From NCBI GenBank assembly GCA_014874185.1, contig JACWAF010000005.1:1-64000 (forward strand): DNA of 64,000 nucleotides, written 5' to 3'. This DNA is from Nitrospirota bacterium (GTDB lineage Bacteria > Nitrospirota > Thermodesulfovibrionia > Thermodesulfovibrionales > JdFR-88). How positions within the stretch are numbered: position 1 is the stretch's first letter; each line of letters opens with the position of its first letter. The position numbers and the translations under genes were made by a program. The notes under the pieces were generated by a model that had not been told where the DNA came from, did not search any database, and was given only the letters and a program-made list of their open reading frames with translations. Positions 53,387 through 62,759 of this stretch are shown one piece after another.

Positions 53387-54624
53387 AAAAGAACGGCGGG
53401 TTCGCCTGCAGGTTCTGCGGGGCGGCCCTGGAGCACGACTTCGTGGACCTCGGCATGTCGCCGCTCGCGAACTCGTATCTGAAAAGAGAGCAGCTCCTGC
53501 AGATGGAACCCTTCTTCCCGTTGAAGGCGTTCGTGTGCGGCTCGTGCTTCCTTGTGCAGCTTCCGGCTTTTAACACCCCCTCCGAGATATTCGGCGATTA
53601 CGCCTATTTCTCTTCGTACTCTGACTCCTGGCTGGCACACGCAAAAAAGTATGCGGAAGAGGTTTCGGTCCGCTTCGGCCTGGGCTCCTTCAGCCAGGTG
53701 ATAGAAGTGGCCAGCAATGACGGCTATCTCCTGAAGAACTTCAAGCTGAAAGGCGTCCCCGTGCTGGGCATAGAGCCCGCCCGGAACGTGGCCCAGGCCG
53801 CGATCAAGAGCGGGATACCCACGCTGATAGAGTTCTTCGGCCGGGAGTCCGCCGGGCATCTGGCAAAAGAGGGCGTCCATGCGGACCTCCTTGTCGGCAA
53901 CAACGTGCTGGCCCATGTGCCGGATATAAACGATTTCGTCGCGGGAATGAAAACGGTCCTTAATTCGCGCGGCGTTATAACAATGGAATTTCCGCATCTC
54001 ATGCGCCTGATGGAGCAGAACCAGTTCGACACCATATACCACGAGCATTTCTCCTATTTCTCCCTGGTCACGGCCGAAAAAATATTCGCCGCGCACGGGC
54101 TTGTCATTTTTGATGTCGATGAGCTTCCCACTCACGGCGGCTCTCTGAGAATTTACGCGCGCCACGATGATGACAATTCGAAACCCGTTGGGCCGAAGGT
54201 GGCGGGCCTGATGGAGCGCGAGATCAATGCCGGTTTCACCGATCTCCATTTTTACAGGTCATTTGCCGAGAAAGTAAAGGACACGAAACGTAAGGTGCTT
54301 GATTTCGTGATAAGGGCCAAGGCAGAGGGAAAGAGCGTGGCCGGATACGGCGCCCCCGCCAAGGGCAACACGCTTCTCAATTACTGCGGGATCAGGACGG
54401 ATTTCATTGAGTTCACGGTAGACCGCAGTCCGCACAAACAGGGCCTTTACCTGCCGGGCACGCACATACCCGTCCATCCTCCGGAGAAGATCGAGGAGTC
54501 CATGCCGGATTACCTGGTTGTGCTGCCCTGGAACCTGAAGGAAGAGATCATGGAGCAGATGTCCTTTATCCGCCAGTGGGGCGGAAAATTCGTGGTCTTC
54601 ATCCCCGAAGTCAGGGTGCTTTGA
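53383..54624 (+). CDS. Sugar C-methyltransferase (NovU/TylCIII type)
   Basis: 413-aa SAM enzyme with three parts: an N-terminal zinc module (CRFC near residue 10, CGSC near 54), the methyltransferase core with EVASNDGYLL and GIEPARN, and the C-terminal putative sugar-binding domain (AGYGAPAKGNTLLNY). Such enzymes add a branching methyl group to a keto-deoxysugar nucleotide. YHEHFSYFS in the core supplies the conserved His/Tyr. It overlaps both neighbours. Confidence 0.92.
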   Translation: MKKNGGFACRFCGAALEHDFVDLGMSPLANSYLKREQLLQMEPFFPLKAFVCGSCFLVQLPAFNTPSEIFGDYAYFSSYSDSWLAHAKKYAEEVSVRFGLGSFSQVIEVASNDGYLLKNFKLKGVPVLGIEPARNVAQAAIKSGIPTLIEFFGRESAGHLAKEGVHADLLVGNNVLAHVPDINDFVAGMKTVLNSRGVITMEFPHLMRLMEQNQFDTIYHEHFSYFSLVTAEKIFAAHGLVIFDVDELPTHGGSLRIYARHDDDNSKPVGPKVAGLMEREINAGFTDLHFYRSFAEKVKDTKRKVLDFVIRAKAEGKSVAGYGAPAKGNTLLNYCGIRTDFIEFTVDRSPHKQGLYLPGTHIPVHPPEKIEESMPDYLVVLPWNLKEEIMEQMSFIRQWGGKFVVFIPEVRVL

Positions 54625-55172
54625 TGAGATTTAAGGAAACCAGGCTGAAGGACGCCTGCATGGTGGAGCCCGAGAGGATGCGGGACGAGCGGGGCTTTTT
54701 CGCCCGCGCCTGGTGCGAAAGGGAGTTCCGGCTAAAGGGTATAAACTTCCGCACCGTCCAGTGCAGCATCTCTTTCAGCAGGCATGCGGGCACGCTCCGC
54801 GGCATGCACTTCCAGGTGGCCCCTTACGAAGAGGCAAAGATCGTCAGGTGCACGAAAGGCGCCGTTTATGACGTCTTCATAGACCTTCGCCCAGGTTCCG
54901 AAACATACAAGAAATGGGATTCCGCCGAGCTTACGGAAGAAAACAGAAGGATGGTTTACATCCCCAAGGGCTTCGCGCACGGCTTCCTCACCCTTCTGCC
55001 GGATACGGAGGTCTTCTACCAGATGTCGGAGTTCTATGCACCTGGGTATGCCCGGGGGGTCAGATGGAATGATCCGGCCTTCGGGATCGCCTGGCCGGAC
55101 CTGGTGAAGGTCATATCGGAAAGGGACAGGCTCTATCAGGACTTCCAATCCATAGAGTGCCAGCTCATATGA
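54624..55172 (+). CDS. dTDP-4-dehydrorhamnose 3,5-epimerase family protein
   Basis: 182-aa cupin-fold epimerase. The conserved substrate region reads SRHAGTLRGMHFQ, and YIPKGFAHGFLTL is the typical later strand. The start codon overlaps the methyltransferase stop. With RfbF in the cluster the substrate may be CDP- rather than dTDP-linked, which the sequence does not show. No rfbA, rfbB or rfbD is nearby. Confidence 0.9.
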   Translation: MRFKETRLKDACMVEPERMRDERGFFARAWCEREFRLKGINFRTVQCSISFSRHAGTLRGMHFQVAPYEEAKIVRCTKGAVYDVFIDLRPGSETYKKWDSAELTEENRRMVYIPKGFAHGFLTLLPDTEVFYQMSEFYAPGYARGVRWNDPAFGIAWPDLVKVISERDRLYQDFQSIECQLI

Positions 55173-56476
55173 ATACGCTGCTTGAAAGGGAATCACCCCC
55201 GATGACGGTTGGATGCGAGATGCACCGGCTCGCGGCCGAGCTTTACCCGTTTGCGCGCAGCATAACCGGGGACGGCGTAAGGCGCACGCTGGAGACGCTG
55301 AAAAGGGAGATGCCCTTAAGCATTTATGAGGTCCCATCGGGCACCCGGGTCTTCGACTGGACGGTGCCCAGGGAATGGAATATCAGTGACGCATGGATAA
55401 AAAATGAAAAAGGCGAAAAGATAGTGGATTTAAAAAACTCGAACCTCCACGTGCTGAACTACAGTGTCCCCGTGCACGGCAGGTTCACCCTGGACGAACT
55501 GAAAGGCCACCTGTTCACATCTGCCGAGCATCCGGACTGGATACCTTACCGGACTTCCTATTACAAGGAGGACTGGGGCTTCTGCATGTCCCACAAGGAT
55601 TACGAGCGGATGGAAGAGGGCCGGTACGAGGTCCTCATCGACAGCGAACTGAAACCGGGCTACCTGACTTACGGAGAGTGTTTCGTGGAAGGGCTGACCG
55701 GAGAAGAGGTGCTCATATCAACCCACGTCTGCCATCCTTCGCTTGCAAACGATAACCTCTCAGGGATAGCGGCATCGGCCTTTCTGGCGAAACAGCTCTC
55801 CGGGCTTGACAGCCGCCTTTCATACAGGTTCCTCTTCATTCCGGGCACGATAGGGGCGATAACGTGGCTTGCCCTGAACGAAAGCAAGATCAGGAAAATC
55901 AGGCATTGCCTCGTGCTTGCCTGCCTGGGCGATCCGGGGATGTTCAGTTATAAAAAATCGCGCTCTGGCAGCTCCCCGATAGACAGGGCGGCGATCAACT
56001 GCCTCAGGCACTCGGGAAAGAATTACAGGTTGCAGGAGTTCATCCCCTTCGGCTATGACGAGCGGCAGTACAACTCGCCCGGAATAGGAATACAGGCCGG
56101 ATGCCTTATGCGCACGCCGCACGGGATGTATCCGGAATACCATACCTCGGCGGACGACCTTGACCTTATCAGGCCCGAATGCCTTGAGGAGTCGCTGGGC
56201 CTGCTGCTGTCGATCATGAAGACCCTGGACGGTGACCTTAAATACATAAACATGAACCCCAGGTGCGAGCCTCAGCTTGGCAAAAGGGGGCTCTATCCCC
56301 CAACCGGCGGACAGGCCGAAAGGAAATCGGCCGAGATGGCGCTCCTCTGGGTGTTGAACCTCTCGGACGGTGGAAATTCCCTGCTGGATATCTCCGAGAG
56401 GTCCGGCCTTCCATTCGAACTTGTAAAAAACGCCGCTTCGGCCCTGGCGGAAAAAGGACTCCTGGGCGCGGCATGA
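55169..56476 (+). CDS. DUF4910 aminopeptidase-like protein
   Basis: 435-aa protein of the DUF4910 type: an M28-like metallopeptidase fold plus a C-terminal winged-helix region. Possible metal ligands are in STHVCHPSLANDNLSG and PEYHTSADDLD. The N terminus has LYPFARSITGDGVRRTL. These proteins recur in polysaccharide clusters, and their reaction is not established. An ATGA overlap with the epimerase fixes the start at 55169. Confidence 0.88.
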   Translation: MNTLLERESPPMTVGCEMHRLAAELYPFARSITGDGVRRTLETLKREMPLSIYEVPSGTRVFDWTVPREWNISDAWIKNEKGEKIVDLKNSNLHVLNYSVPVHGRFTLDELKGHLFTSAEHPDWIPYRTSYYKEDWGFCMSHKDYERMEEGRYEVLIDSELKPGYLTYGECFVEGLTGEEVLISTHVCHPSLANDNLSGIAASAFLAKQLSGLDSRLSYRFLFIPGTIGAITWLALNESKIRKIRHCLVLACLGDPGMFSYKKSRSGSSPIDRAAINCLRHSGKNYRLQEFIPFGYDERQYNSPGIGIQAGCLMRTPHGMYPEYHTSADDLDLIRPECLEESLGLLLSIMKTLDGDLKYINMNPRCEPQLGKRGLYPPTGGQAERKSAEMALLWVLNLSDGGNSLLDISERSGLPFELVKNAASALAEKGLLGAA

Positions 56477-57198
56477 GCTATTTTTTCGGAAAAACGGCCG
56501 TGGTCACCGGCGCCTCAAGCGGGATAGGGCGGGCCATCGCCCTGGCGCTTGCCTCAAAAGGGGCAACCCTGGCCCTTGCGGGGCGTGATACGGAAAAGCT
56601 GAACTCGATAAAAGAAGAGGCCCGCACCGCCACTGAAATATTTTTATACAGGGCGGACCTGAACTCTGAAGACGATATCAAGGATTTGAAGAAGTCGCTG
56701 GAAAAAGACCATAAGAGGATAGACCTCCTGATCCACAGCGCGGGACGTTTCTCGATGGGCCGGTTCAGAAGCGCGCCGGTCTCCGAGATGGATGCCATGT
56801 ACAGGATAAACGTGAGGGCCCCTTATCTGCTGACCCAGGCCCTGCTGCCGATGCTGGCGGCATCCGGGGGGCAGGTCGTCTTCATGAATTCAAGCGCCGG
56901 CCTCACGGCAAGGGAAAACGCGGGCCAGTATGCCGCCACCAAGCACGCCTTGAAGGCCGTGGCGGACAGCCTGCGGACCGAGGTCAACCGGGACGGGATA
57001 CGGGTGATAAGCGTTTATCCGGGCCGGACGGCCACGCCCATGCAGGAGGCAGTCCACAGGGCCGAGGGAAAAGAATACAGGCCGCACCTGCTGATGCAGC
57101 CCGAAGACATAGCCATTCTCCTGATGAATGCCCTCTCGCTGCCCCGGACCGCCGAGGTAACGGATATACATATGCGCCCGCTCACAAAATATCCCTGA
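56473..57198 (+). CDS. Short-chain dehydrogenase/reductase
   Basis: 241-aa classical SDR. The cofactor motif is VTGASSGIGRAIA (about residues 11-23), the NNAG equivalent reads HSAGRFSMG, and the active site is Ser with Tyr-x3-Lys as YAATK. PGRTATPM follows. It is coupled to the DUF4910 gene by an ATGA overlap. It probably reduces a keto sugar of this pathway. Confidence 0.9.
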   Translation: MSYFFGKTAVVTGASSGIGRAIALALASKGATLALAGRDTEKLNSIKEEARTATEIFLYRADLNSEDDIKDLKKSLEKDHKRIDLLIHSAGRFSMGRFRSAPVSEMDAMYRINVRAPYLLTQALLPMLAASGGQVVFMNSSAGLTARENAGQYAATKHALKAVADSLRTEVNRDGIRVISVYPGRTATPMQEAVHRAEGKEYRPHLLMQPEDIAILLMNALSLPRTAEVTDIHMRPLTKYP

Positions 57199-57206
57199 GG
57201 TGATGA

Positions 57207-58049
57207 ATGCAGGAATTTGCGAAAAACGAGGAGGTCCTTGTGCAAATCCGCCCCACTCGCGGTTGGGTCTCGCTGCAGTTGAAACGGCTCTGGGACTACC
57301 GCGAGCTTGTTTATTTCCTTACCTGGCGGGACGTAAAGGTGCGCTATAAACAGACGGTGCTGGGGGCCTCATGGGCGATTATCCAGCCGCTGTTCACAAT
57401 GGCGGTCTTCAGCCTTTTTTTTGGAAAGCTGGCCAAGGTGCCATCGGACGGCATCCCGTATCCGGTCTTCAGCTATGCGGCGCTCGTCCCGTGGACATTC
57501 TTCGCGAACGGGTTGAATATGGCCTCAAACAGCCTTGTCTCAAGCGCGAACCTTATAAAAAAGGTCTATTTCCCCCGCCTGGCCATGCCGCTGGCAACCG
57601 TGCTGAGCGGGGGGGTGGATTTCGTTCTGGCCTTCGCGGTGCTGGTCGGGATGATCTATTTCTTCGGCATGGGGATAACCGCAAACGTGGTGTATCTTCC
57701 CTTTTTCCTCATGCTCACCTTCTGCACCTCGCTTGGGGTCTCGCTCTGGCTTTCGGCCATGAACGTGCAGTTCAGGGACATCAGGTACATAATACCGTTT
57801 TTGACCCAGCTTTGGATGTTCGCAACGCCGATAGCCTATCCGAGCGCCCTTCTTTCGGACCGGTGGCGGACGGTTTACGCCCTGAACCCGATGGTGGGCG
57901 TGGTGGAGGGGTTCCGGTGGGCCCTTCTGGGCACGAATACCGCGCCTGGGCCGATGGTCATCGTTTCGACGGGGGCAAGCCTCCTTCTGCTTTTAACCGG
58001 CTCCTTCTACTTCCGCCGCATGGAGCGCACTTTCGCTGACGTGGTATAG
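57207..58049 (+). CDS. wzm: ABC-2 type polysaccharide export permease (Wzm-like)
   Basis: 280-aa inner-membrane permease with six hydrophobic segments. The N-terminal amphipathic motif RDYRELVYFLTWRDVKVRYKQ, written here only in part (YFLTWRDVKVRYKQTVLG), is typical of Wzm/KpsM/TagG-like proteins. NPMVGVVEGFRWALLG near the end is also characteristic. It pairs with the Wzt gene 4 nt downstream to export lipid-linked glycan. Confidence 0.93.
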   Translation: MQEFAKNEEVLVQIRPTRGWVSLQLKRLWDYRELVYFLTWRDVKVRYKQTVLGASWAIIQPLFTMAVFSLFFGKLAKVPSDGIPYPVFSYAALVPWTFFANGLNMASNSLVSSANLIKKVYFPRLAMPLATVLSGGVDFVLAFAVLVGMIYFFGMGITANVVYLPFFLMLTFCTSLGVSLWLSAMNVQFRDIRYIIPFLTQLWMFATPIAYPSALLSDRWRTVYALNPMVGVVEGFRWALLGTNTAPGPMVIVSTGASLLLLLTGSFYFRRMERTFADVV

Positions 58050-58053
58050 GGAC

Positions 58054-59391
58054 ATGGGCACCGCTATTCTGGCAGAAAACCTTGGCAAGGAATACAGGAT
58101 CGGGGGAAGGCAGGAGGGCTATAAGACCTTCCGCGAGGCCGTCGTGGAGACATGCATCTCCCCTTTCAGGAGGGCCAGGAATCTGATAATGGGAGATGCA
58201 TCCGGCGCGTCCGGCCTCAAGGAGACCATCTGGGCCCTGAAGGACGTCTCGTTCGAGATCAGGCAGGGAGACATCGTGGGAATAATCGGCAGGAACGGCT
58301 CCGGGAAAAGCACGCTCCTGAAGATACTCTCCCAAATTACGGAGCCCACCTCCGGCTATGCCGAGGTGCGCGGCAGGGTAGGGTCTCTCCTGGAGGTGGG
58401 GACGGGGTTCCATCCCGAACTTACGGGCAGGGAGAACATTTACCTGAGCGGGGCCATCCTGGGCATGAGGAAGCGCGAGATCGTGAAGAAGTTCGAGGAG
58501 ATAGTGGCCTTTGCGGAGATAGACAAGTTCATCGATACGCCCGTGAAGCACTATTCAAGCGGCATGTACCTGCGGCTTGCCTTTGCCGTGGCCGCCCATC
58601 TGGAGCCCGAGATACTCCTTGTTGACGAGGTGCTTGCGGTGGGCGACGCGCGGTTCCAAAAGAAATGCATGAACAAGATGCAGGACGTGGGGCAGGAGGG
58701 CAGGACCGTACTCTTCGTCTCCCATAACATGCCCGCCGTAACCAGGCTGTGCAGGAATGCGGTCCTCCTTGAGGAGGGCCGCATATTGCAGATCGGGCCC
58801 TCCCATAAAGTGGTGAGCGCCTATCTCAGTTCGGACGCTGGCACCACGGCGGCGCGCGAATGGGAGGAGAAGAGGGCCCCAGGCGGCGAGATCGCCCGTT
58901 TAAGGGCCGTCCGAGTGCGTTCTGAAAACGGGGAGACAACGGACAAGGTGGACATCCGCGAGCCGGTCAGGATAGAGATGGAATACGATGTGCTGAAGCC
59001 GGGCTGCAGGCTGCTGCCGGTTTTTTATTTTCATAATGAAGAAGGCATCCTGGTTTTTGAATCCAATGATATGGACCCGGCGTGGAGAAAAAAGCCCCGT
59101 CCCGCCGGACACTGGAAGAGCACGGTATATATCCCGGCGGATTTCATGGCCGAGGGAATCGTATATGTAGGGGCGGCGATGGTAACGCTGGATCCCGTTC
59201 TGGGACAGTTCGATGAGCACGATGCGGTCGCGTTCCAGGTTTATGACGGAAATACCGGAGACTCCGCCCGCGGCGAGTGGCCCGGCGAGATTGCCTCGGC
59301 AGTGATGCCCCTCTTCAAATGGCGCACGGAACATGAACAGGGCCATGCAATGACGGAAGCCTCAGGGGCCGGAAGAGCGGGGGCCAGATGA
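58054..59391 (+). CDS. wzt: Polysaccharide ABC transporter ATPase with carbohydrate-binding domain (Wzt-like)
   Basis: 445-aa ATPase. Walker A is GRNGSGKST near residue 80, the signature YSSGMYLRLAF and Walker B ILLVDEVLAVGD. The C-terminal about 170 residues form a Wzt_C-like beta domain that recognises the end-modified glycan in O-antigen export. That fits the methyltransferase next door, which could make the terminal cap. It overlaps that gene by 4 nt. Confidence 0.94.
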   Translation: MGTAILAENLGKEYRIGGRQEGYKTFREAVVETCISPFRRARNLIMGDASGASGLKETIWALKDVSFEIRQGDIVGIIGRNGSGKSTLLKILSQITEPTSGYAEVRGRVGSLLEVGTGFHPELTGRENIYLSGAILGMRKREIVKKFEEIVAFAEIDKFIDTPVKHYSSGMYLRLAFAVAAHLEPEILLVDEVLAVGDARFQKKCMNKMQDVGQEGRTVLFVSHNMPAVTRLCRNAVLLEEGRILQIGPSHKVVSAYLSSDAGTTAAREWEEKRAPGGEIARLRAVRVRSENGETTDKVDIREPVRIEMEYDVLKPGCRLLPVFYFHNEEGILVFESNDMDPAWRKKPRPAGHWKSTVYIPADFMAEGIVYVGAAMVTLDPVLGQFDEHDAVAFQVYDGNTGDSARGEWPGEIASAVMPLFKWRTEHEQGHAMTEASGAGRAGAR

Positions 59392-60701
59392 GGAACTCTC
59401 TTTTGGACCTGATGAAATGCCCCTTCTGCGGGGGGCGGTTCAACCGGACCGTTATGGATGGCGCCGCGGGGGAAACCGAATACGGGCTTCTTGAATGCTA
59501 CTGCGGCAAATACCCGGTAATAGCGGGAATTCCCGTGCTGAAAAAAGACCCTTCCGGGGAGCTGGACAGGATAGTAAGGATTTTAGAGTCCGGGCGGCAC
59601 AGGGAAGCCCTCCTGGAGATGATCACGCCCGCGGAACTTAAACAAAAGCCCCAGGCAGCCGCAAGAAGGATCTTTAACCTGGTTCGGGCCGGCATCCATG
59701 GCGATCCCGCTAAAAGATGGAAGGCCCGTGCCTCCGAACTGCTATGGAGCGGTTCAGGCCGCCTCACGGCGTGCGATCTTCTGAGCTTCTATTTCAGGGA
59801 CAAGGATATTTTCTACTATTTCGCGTATCGCCAAAGCCAGCCGCGCTATCTTGTGGGCCTGTCTTTTGCAAGCCTGGTGAAGGGGGCGGGGCCGGTCCTT
59901 GACCTTGCCTGCGGCTGCGGACACCTGACCGGATATCTCGCCAAAAACTCAGGCCGGGATGTGGCCGGAATAGACGAATTCTTTTTTGGCCTCTATATGG
60001 CAAAACACTGGATCGCACCGGCAGCGGAATATGTCTGCTGCAGGGCGGACTCCACCCTCCCGTTCTCCGGCGGGGCGTTCTCATCCGTGTTCTGCTCGGA
60101 CGCCTTCCATTATTTCGGGAACAAGGCCGGCGCCGTGCGCGAGATGAAAAGGCTTTTAACCGGAAAAGGGCTGATGCTTTTTGCGTGGGTTCACAACGCC
60201 CTCCGCAGGCGCGCATATGACGGCAGCCCGCTCCCGCCGGCAGGCTACGCATCCCTGTTTGAAGGCATGAATTACTCGATTGTATCAGCAAACGATGTGC
60301 TGGAGAGGTACTTGCGGAAGAAGGCCCCGGCTCTCCTCAGGTTTCCGGGCGCTTCGGTTGAAAACGAGCCGCTCCTATGCATGGCGGCAAGCACGGGAAG
60401 GGAGATCGAGGGCGACTACGGCGAATTCGAGGAATGGCCGCATGCCCAGGGGGACCTGGGCCTCAATCCCATTTATTCAAAAAACGCCCGGCTTAACGGG
60501 AGAATGCATCTGCGCCGCAGCTTCCCAAGCGCCGGTTATGAGCGGGAGCACCCCGAGTCCAAAAGATATCTTCCGGAAGAGATCGAGATAAGGCCCCAAG
60601 CCCTGTCGGATTTGAAAGAAGGCAGGCGGACGGCGGAGATAAACAAGCTGATCGGCGATTTTGCCGTAACGGCAATGCCGAGACGGTATATGGAATGGTA
60701 G
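59388..60701 (+). CDS. SAM methyltransferase with N-terminal zinc-ribbon-like module
   Basis: 437-aa protein. The first 55 residues resemble a Trm112-like module (LLDLMKCPFCGG, then CYCGKYPVIAGIPVL). The class I methyltransferase core has VLDLACGCGHLTGYLA and FSSVFCSDAFHYF. The C-terminal about 150 residues are not recognised. Its place directly after wzt suggests it modifies the glycan, perhaps as chain-end cap. That role is inference. Confidence 0.85.
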   Translation: MRNSLLDLMKCPFCGGRFNRTVMDGAAGETEYGLLECYCGKYPVIAGIPVLKKDPSGELDRIVRILESGRHREALLEMITPAELKQKPQAAARRIFNLVRAGIHGDPAKRWKARASELLWSGSGRLTACDLLSFYFRDKDIFYYFAYRQSQPRYLVGLSFASLVKGAGPVLDLACGCGHLTGYLAKNSGRDVAGIDEFFFGLYMAKHWIAPAAEYVCCRADSTLPFSGGAFSSVFCSDAFHYFGNKAGAVREMKRLLTGKGLMLFAWVHNALRRRAYDGSPLPPAGYASLFEGMNYSIVSANDVLERYLRKKAPALLRFPGASVENEPLLCMAASTGREIEGDYGEFEEWPHAQGDLGLNPIYSKNARLNGRMHLRRSFPSAGYEREHPESKRYLPEEIEIRPQALSDLKEGRRTAEINKLIGDFAVTAMPRRYMEW

Positions 60702-61501
60702 GAGGGGCCCTGAAATCCGTCATTGTCGCCGCCCATCCCGACGACGAGGCGCTCTGGTTCAGCTCAATACTGAACGAGACGCGCGATATCACGATATGTT
60801 TTCTGGGCATCAAGTCAGACCCGGCCCGCACCAGCGGAAGAGAACGGGTCCTTTCGGCCCATCCGCATGAAAACCTGAGGGCGCTGGCAATCCGGGAGGC
60901 GGGCGTTTTCGGGAGGGCCGACTGGAACTCGCCGTCCGAGACCGGGTATGGGCTCCTGCTCTCAGACAGAAACAGCCCTTCCGATATCACCTATAAACAG
61001 AACTTCTACAAATTGAAAATGGTTTTAAGGGAAAGGCTCGCCGGGTTCGAGCGCGTCTTCACCCATGGCCCCTGGGGCGAATACGGAAACGAAGAACACG
61101 TGCAGGTCTACAGGGCCGTTTCCGCGCTTCAAAAAGAGCTTGGTTATCAGGTCTGGTTTCCAGGCTATTACTCCCAGAGGTCGTCCTTCCTATTTTTGAA
61201 ATACCTTCCGGCCCTGGACAATGAATACATCCTTGCGGAAACGGACCGGGGCATGGCGGAAACCCTGAAGGGGCTCTATGTTGAAAACGGAGCCTGGACC
61301 TGGTTTCCAGGATGGAAATGGCCCGAAAGGGAGAGTTTTCTCAGGCTGGCCCCGGAAGCTCATCCCGAAGACAAGCCGCATGACGCGGAAGGCGCCCTCT
61401 TCCCTCTGAACTTCATAAACTTCGGGCTCCCACTGAAAAAGAAAGAACCGGCGGGGCAGGCCCTGCTTAGGCTGGGAAGGGCCTGCTTCCCTCATCAATA
61501 A
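60695..61501 (+). CDS. PIG-L family sugar N-deacetylase
   Basis: 268-aa LmbE/PIG-L zinc deacetylase. The metal site AHPDDE is at residues 13-18, with the second His in FTHGPWGEYGNEEHVQVY. It would deacetylate a GlcNAc-type residue of the glycan or its precursor. It overlaps the methyltransferase by 7 nt and the glycosyltransferase by one base. Confidence 0.9.
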   Translation: MVGGALKSVIVAAHPDDEALWFSSILNETRDITICFLGIKSDPARTSGRERVLSAHPHENLRALAIREAGVFGRADWNSPSETGYGLLLSDRNSPSDITYKQNFYKLKMVLRERLAGFERVFTHGPWGEYGNEEHVQVYRAVSALQKELGYQVWFPGYYSQRSSFLFLKYLPALDNEYILAETDRGMAETLKGLYVENGAWTWFPGWKWPERESFLRLAPEAHPEDKPHDAEGALFPLNFINFGLPLKKKEPAGQALLRLGRACFPHQ

Positions 61502-62736
61502 TGAAAGTGGCGAACCTCCTTTACAGCGATTACACCGTATGCGGAGGGGCTGGAATCATGATGCTCCGGCAGCATGAGGCCCTGCGGTCGCTGGGTGTGG
61601 ACTCGCATATCCTCTGCCGCGTGAAGACGGTCAACTCGCCGCAGGTGCATGAGATCAAAATATCAAAGAACATGAAGAGGCTGGAATACGTGCTGATGCA
61701 GGCCGCGCGCAGGCTTGGGTTCAACGACCTGCACTGCCTCAGTTCCTACTCGATCGGCGATGAGGAAGTGATCGAATCCGCCGATGTTGTCCATATACAT
61801 GGGATACACGGAAATTTCTTTTCCTATCTTGCGCTTCCCGCGCTCACAAAAAAAAAGCCCACCCTCTTCAGTCTGCACGACATGTGGTGCTTTACCGGGC
61901 ATTGCGCATCGAGCTACGACTGCGAAAGATGGAAGACCGGATGCGGAAACTGCCCATATCCGCAGATACACCCGCCGGTGAGAAGAGATACCACCCGGCT
62001 TGTCTGGAAGCTGAAAAAACGGGCCTTCGAAAACTCCCCTTTTGAAATAGCGGTGCCAAGCAGGAAGATGCTGGAACAGGTGGAAGAAAGCACGCTGAAA
62101 GGCAGGAAGGTCCATTACGTGCCCTTGGCGGTGGACACGGAAATATACAGGCCCACTCACGATTGGGGGCTGAAACAGCTCCTGGGCATCGGGGAAAAGA
62201 AAAAAGTGGTCCTCTTCTGCACGAACGACATGAAAAACCATTACAAGGGGGGCGACCTTCTGCTGAAGGCGCTTGCCGGGATGAGCGAACCGCTCAAAAG
62301 GAAGCTCCATCTCCTGATACTTGGAAAAGGCGGGCAGGGCTTTGCCGAAGGCACCGGGATTGAGGCGATGGACCTGGGCTACATAAGCAACGAGCGGCTC
62401 AAGGCCGCCATCTATTCGCTGGCGGACGTCTTTGTCCACCCGACCCGCTCGGACAATTTCCCGCTTGTCATCCTCGAAAGCCTGGCGTGCGGCACCCCGG
62501 TGGTCTCTTTCATGGTGGGCGGCATACCGGACATGGTGCGCCCCGGCCTGACGGGGTATCTGGCCCGTTTCGAGGACGTCGGGGATTTCGCGAACGGGAT
62601 GACCTGTCTTTTGGAAGACGATTCACTGCTTGACCGGATGAGGGACAACTGCAGGGAAACAGCAGTGAAAGAGTATGACCTCAGATCGTATTCAAAAAAA
62701 CTGATAGATATATACGGCGGCATTTCCGCAAATTAG
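61501..62736 (+). CDS. Glycosyltransferase family 4
   Basis: 411-aa GT-B enzyme. The N-terminal domain has VCGGAGIMMLRQHEAL and the FSLHDMWCFTGHCASSYDC block, with extra cysteines (CERWKTGCGNCPYP) seen in a GT4 subgroup. The C-terminal domain has the donor-site motif SDNFPLVILESLACGTPVV. It is the only ordinary glycosyltransferase in the window, so the remaining ones needed for a repeat unit must lie beyond 64000 or elsewhere. Confidence 0.92.
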   Translation: MKVANLLYSDYTVCGGAGIMMLRQHEALRSLGVDSHILCRVKTVNSPQVHEIKISKNMKRLEYVLMQAARRLGFNDLHCLSSYSIGDEEVIESADVVHIHGIHGNFFSYLALPALTKKKPTLFSLHDMWCFTGHCASSYDCERWKTGCGNCPYPQIHPPVRRDTTRLVWKLKKRAFENSPFEIAVPSRKMLEQVEESTLKGRKVHYVPLAVDTEIYRPTHDWGLKQLLGIGEKKKVVLFCTNDMKNHYKGGDLLLKALAGMSEPLKRKLHLLILGKGGQGFAEGTGIEAMDLGYISNERLKAAIYSLADVFVHPTRSDNFPLVILESLACGTPVVSFMVGGIPDMVRPGLTGYLARFEDVGDFANGMTCLLEDDSLLDRMRDNCRETAVKEYDLRSYSKKLIDIYGGISAN

Positions 62737-62759
62737 CACCCGTCCATTCAGGAGGCAAA

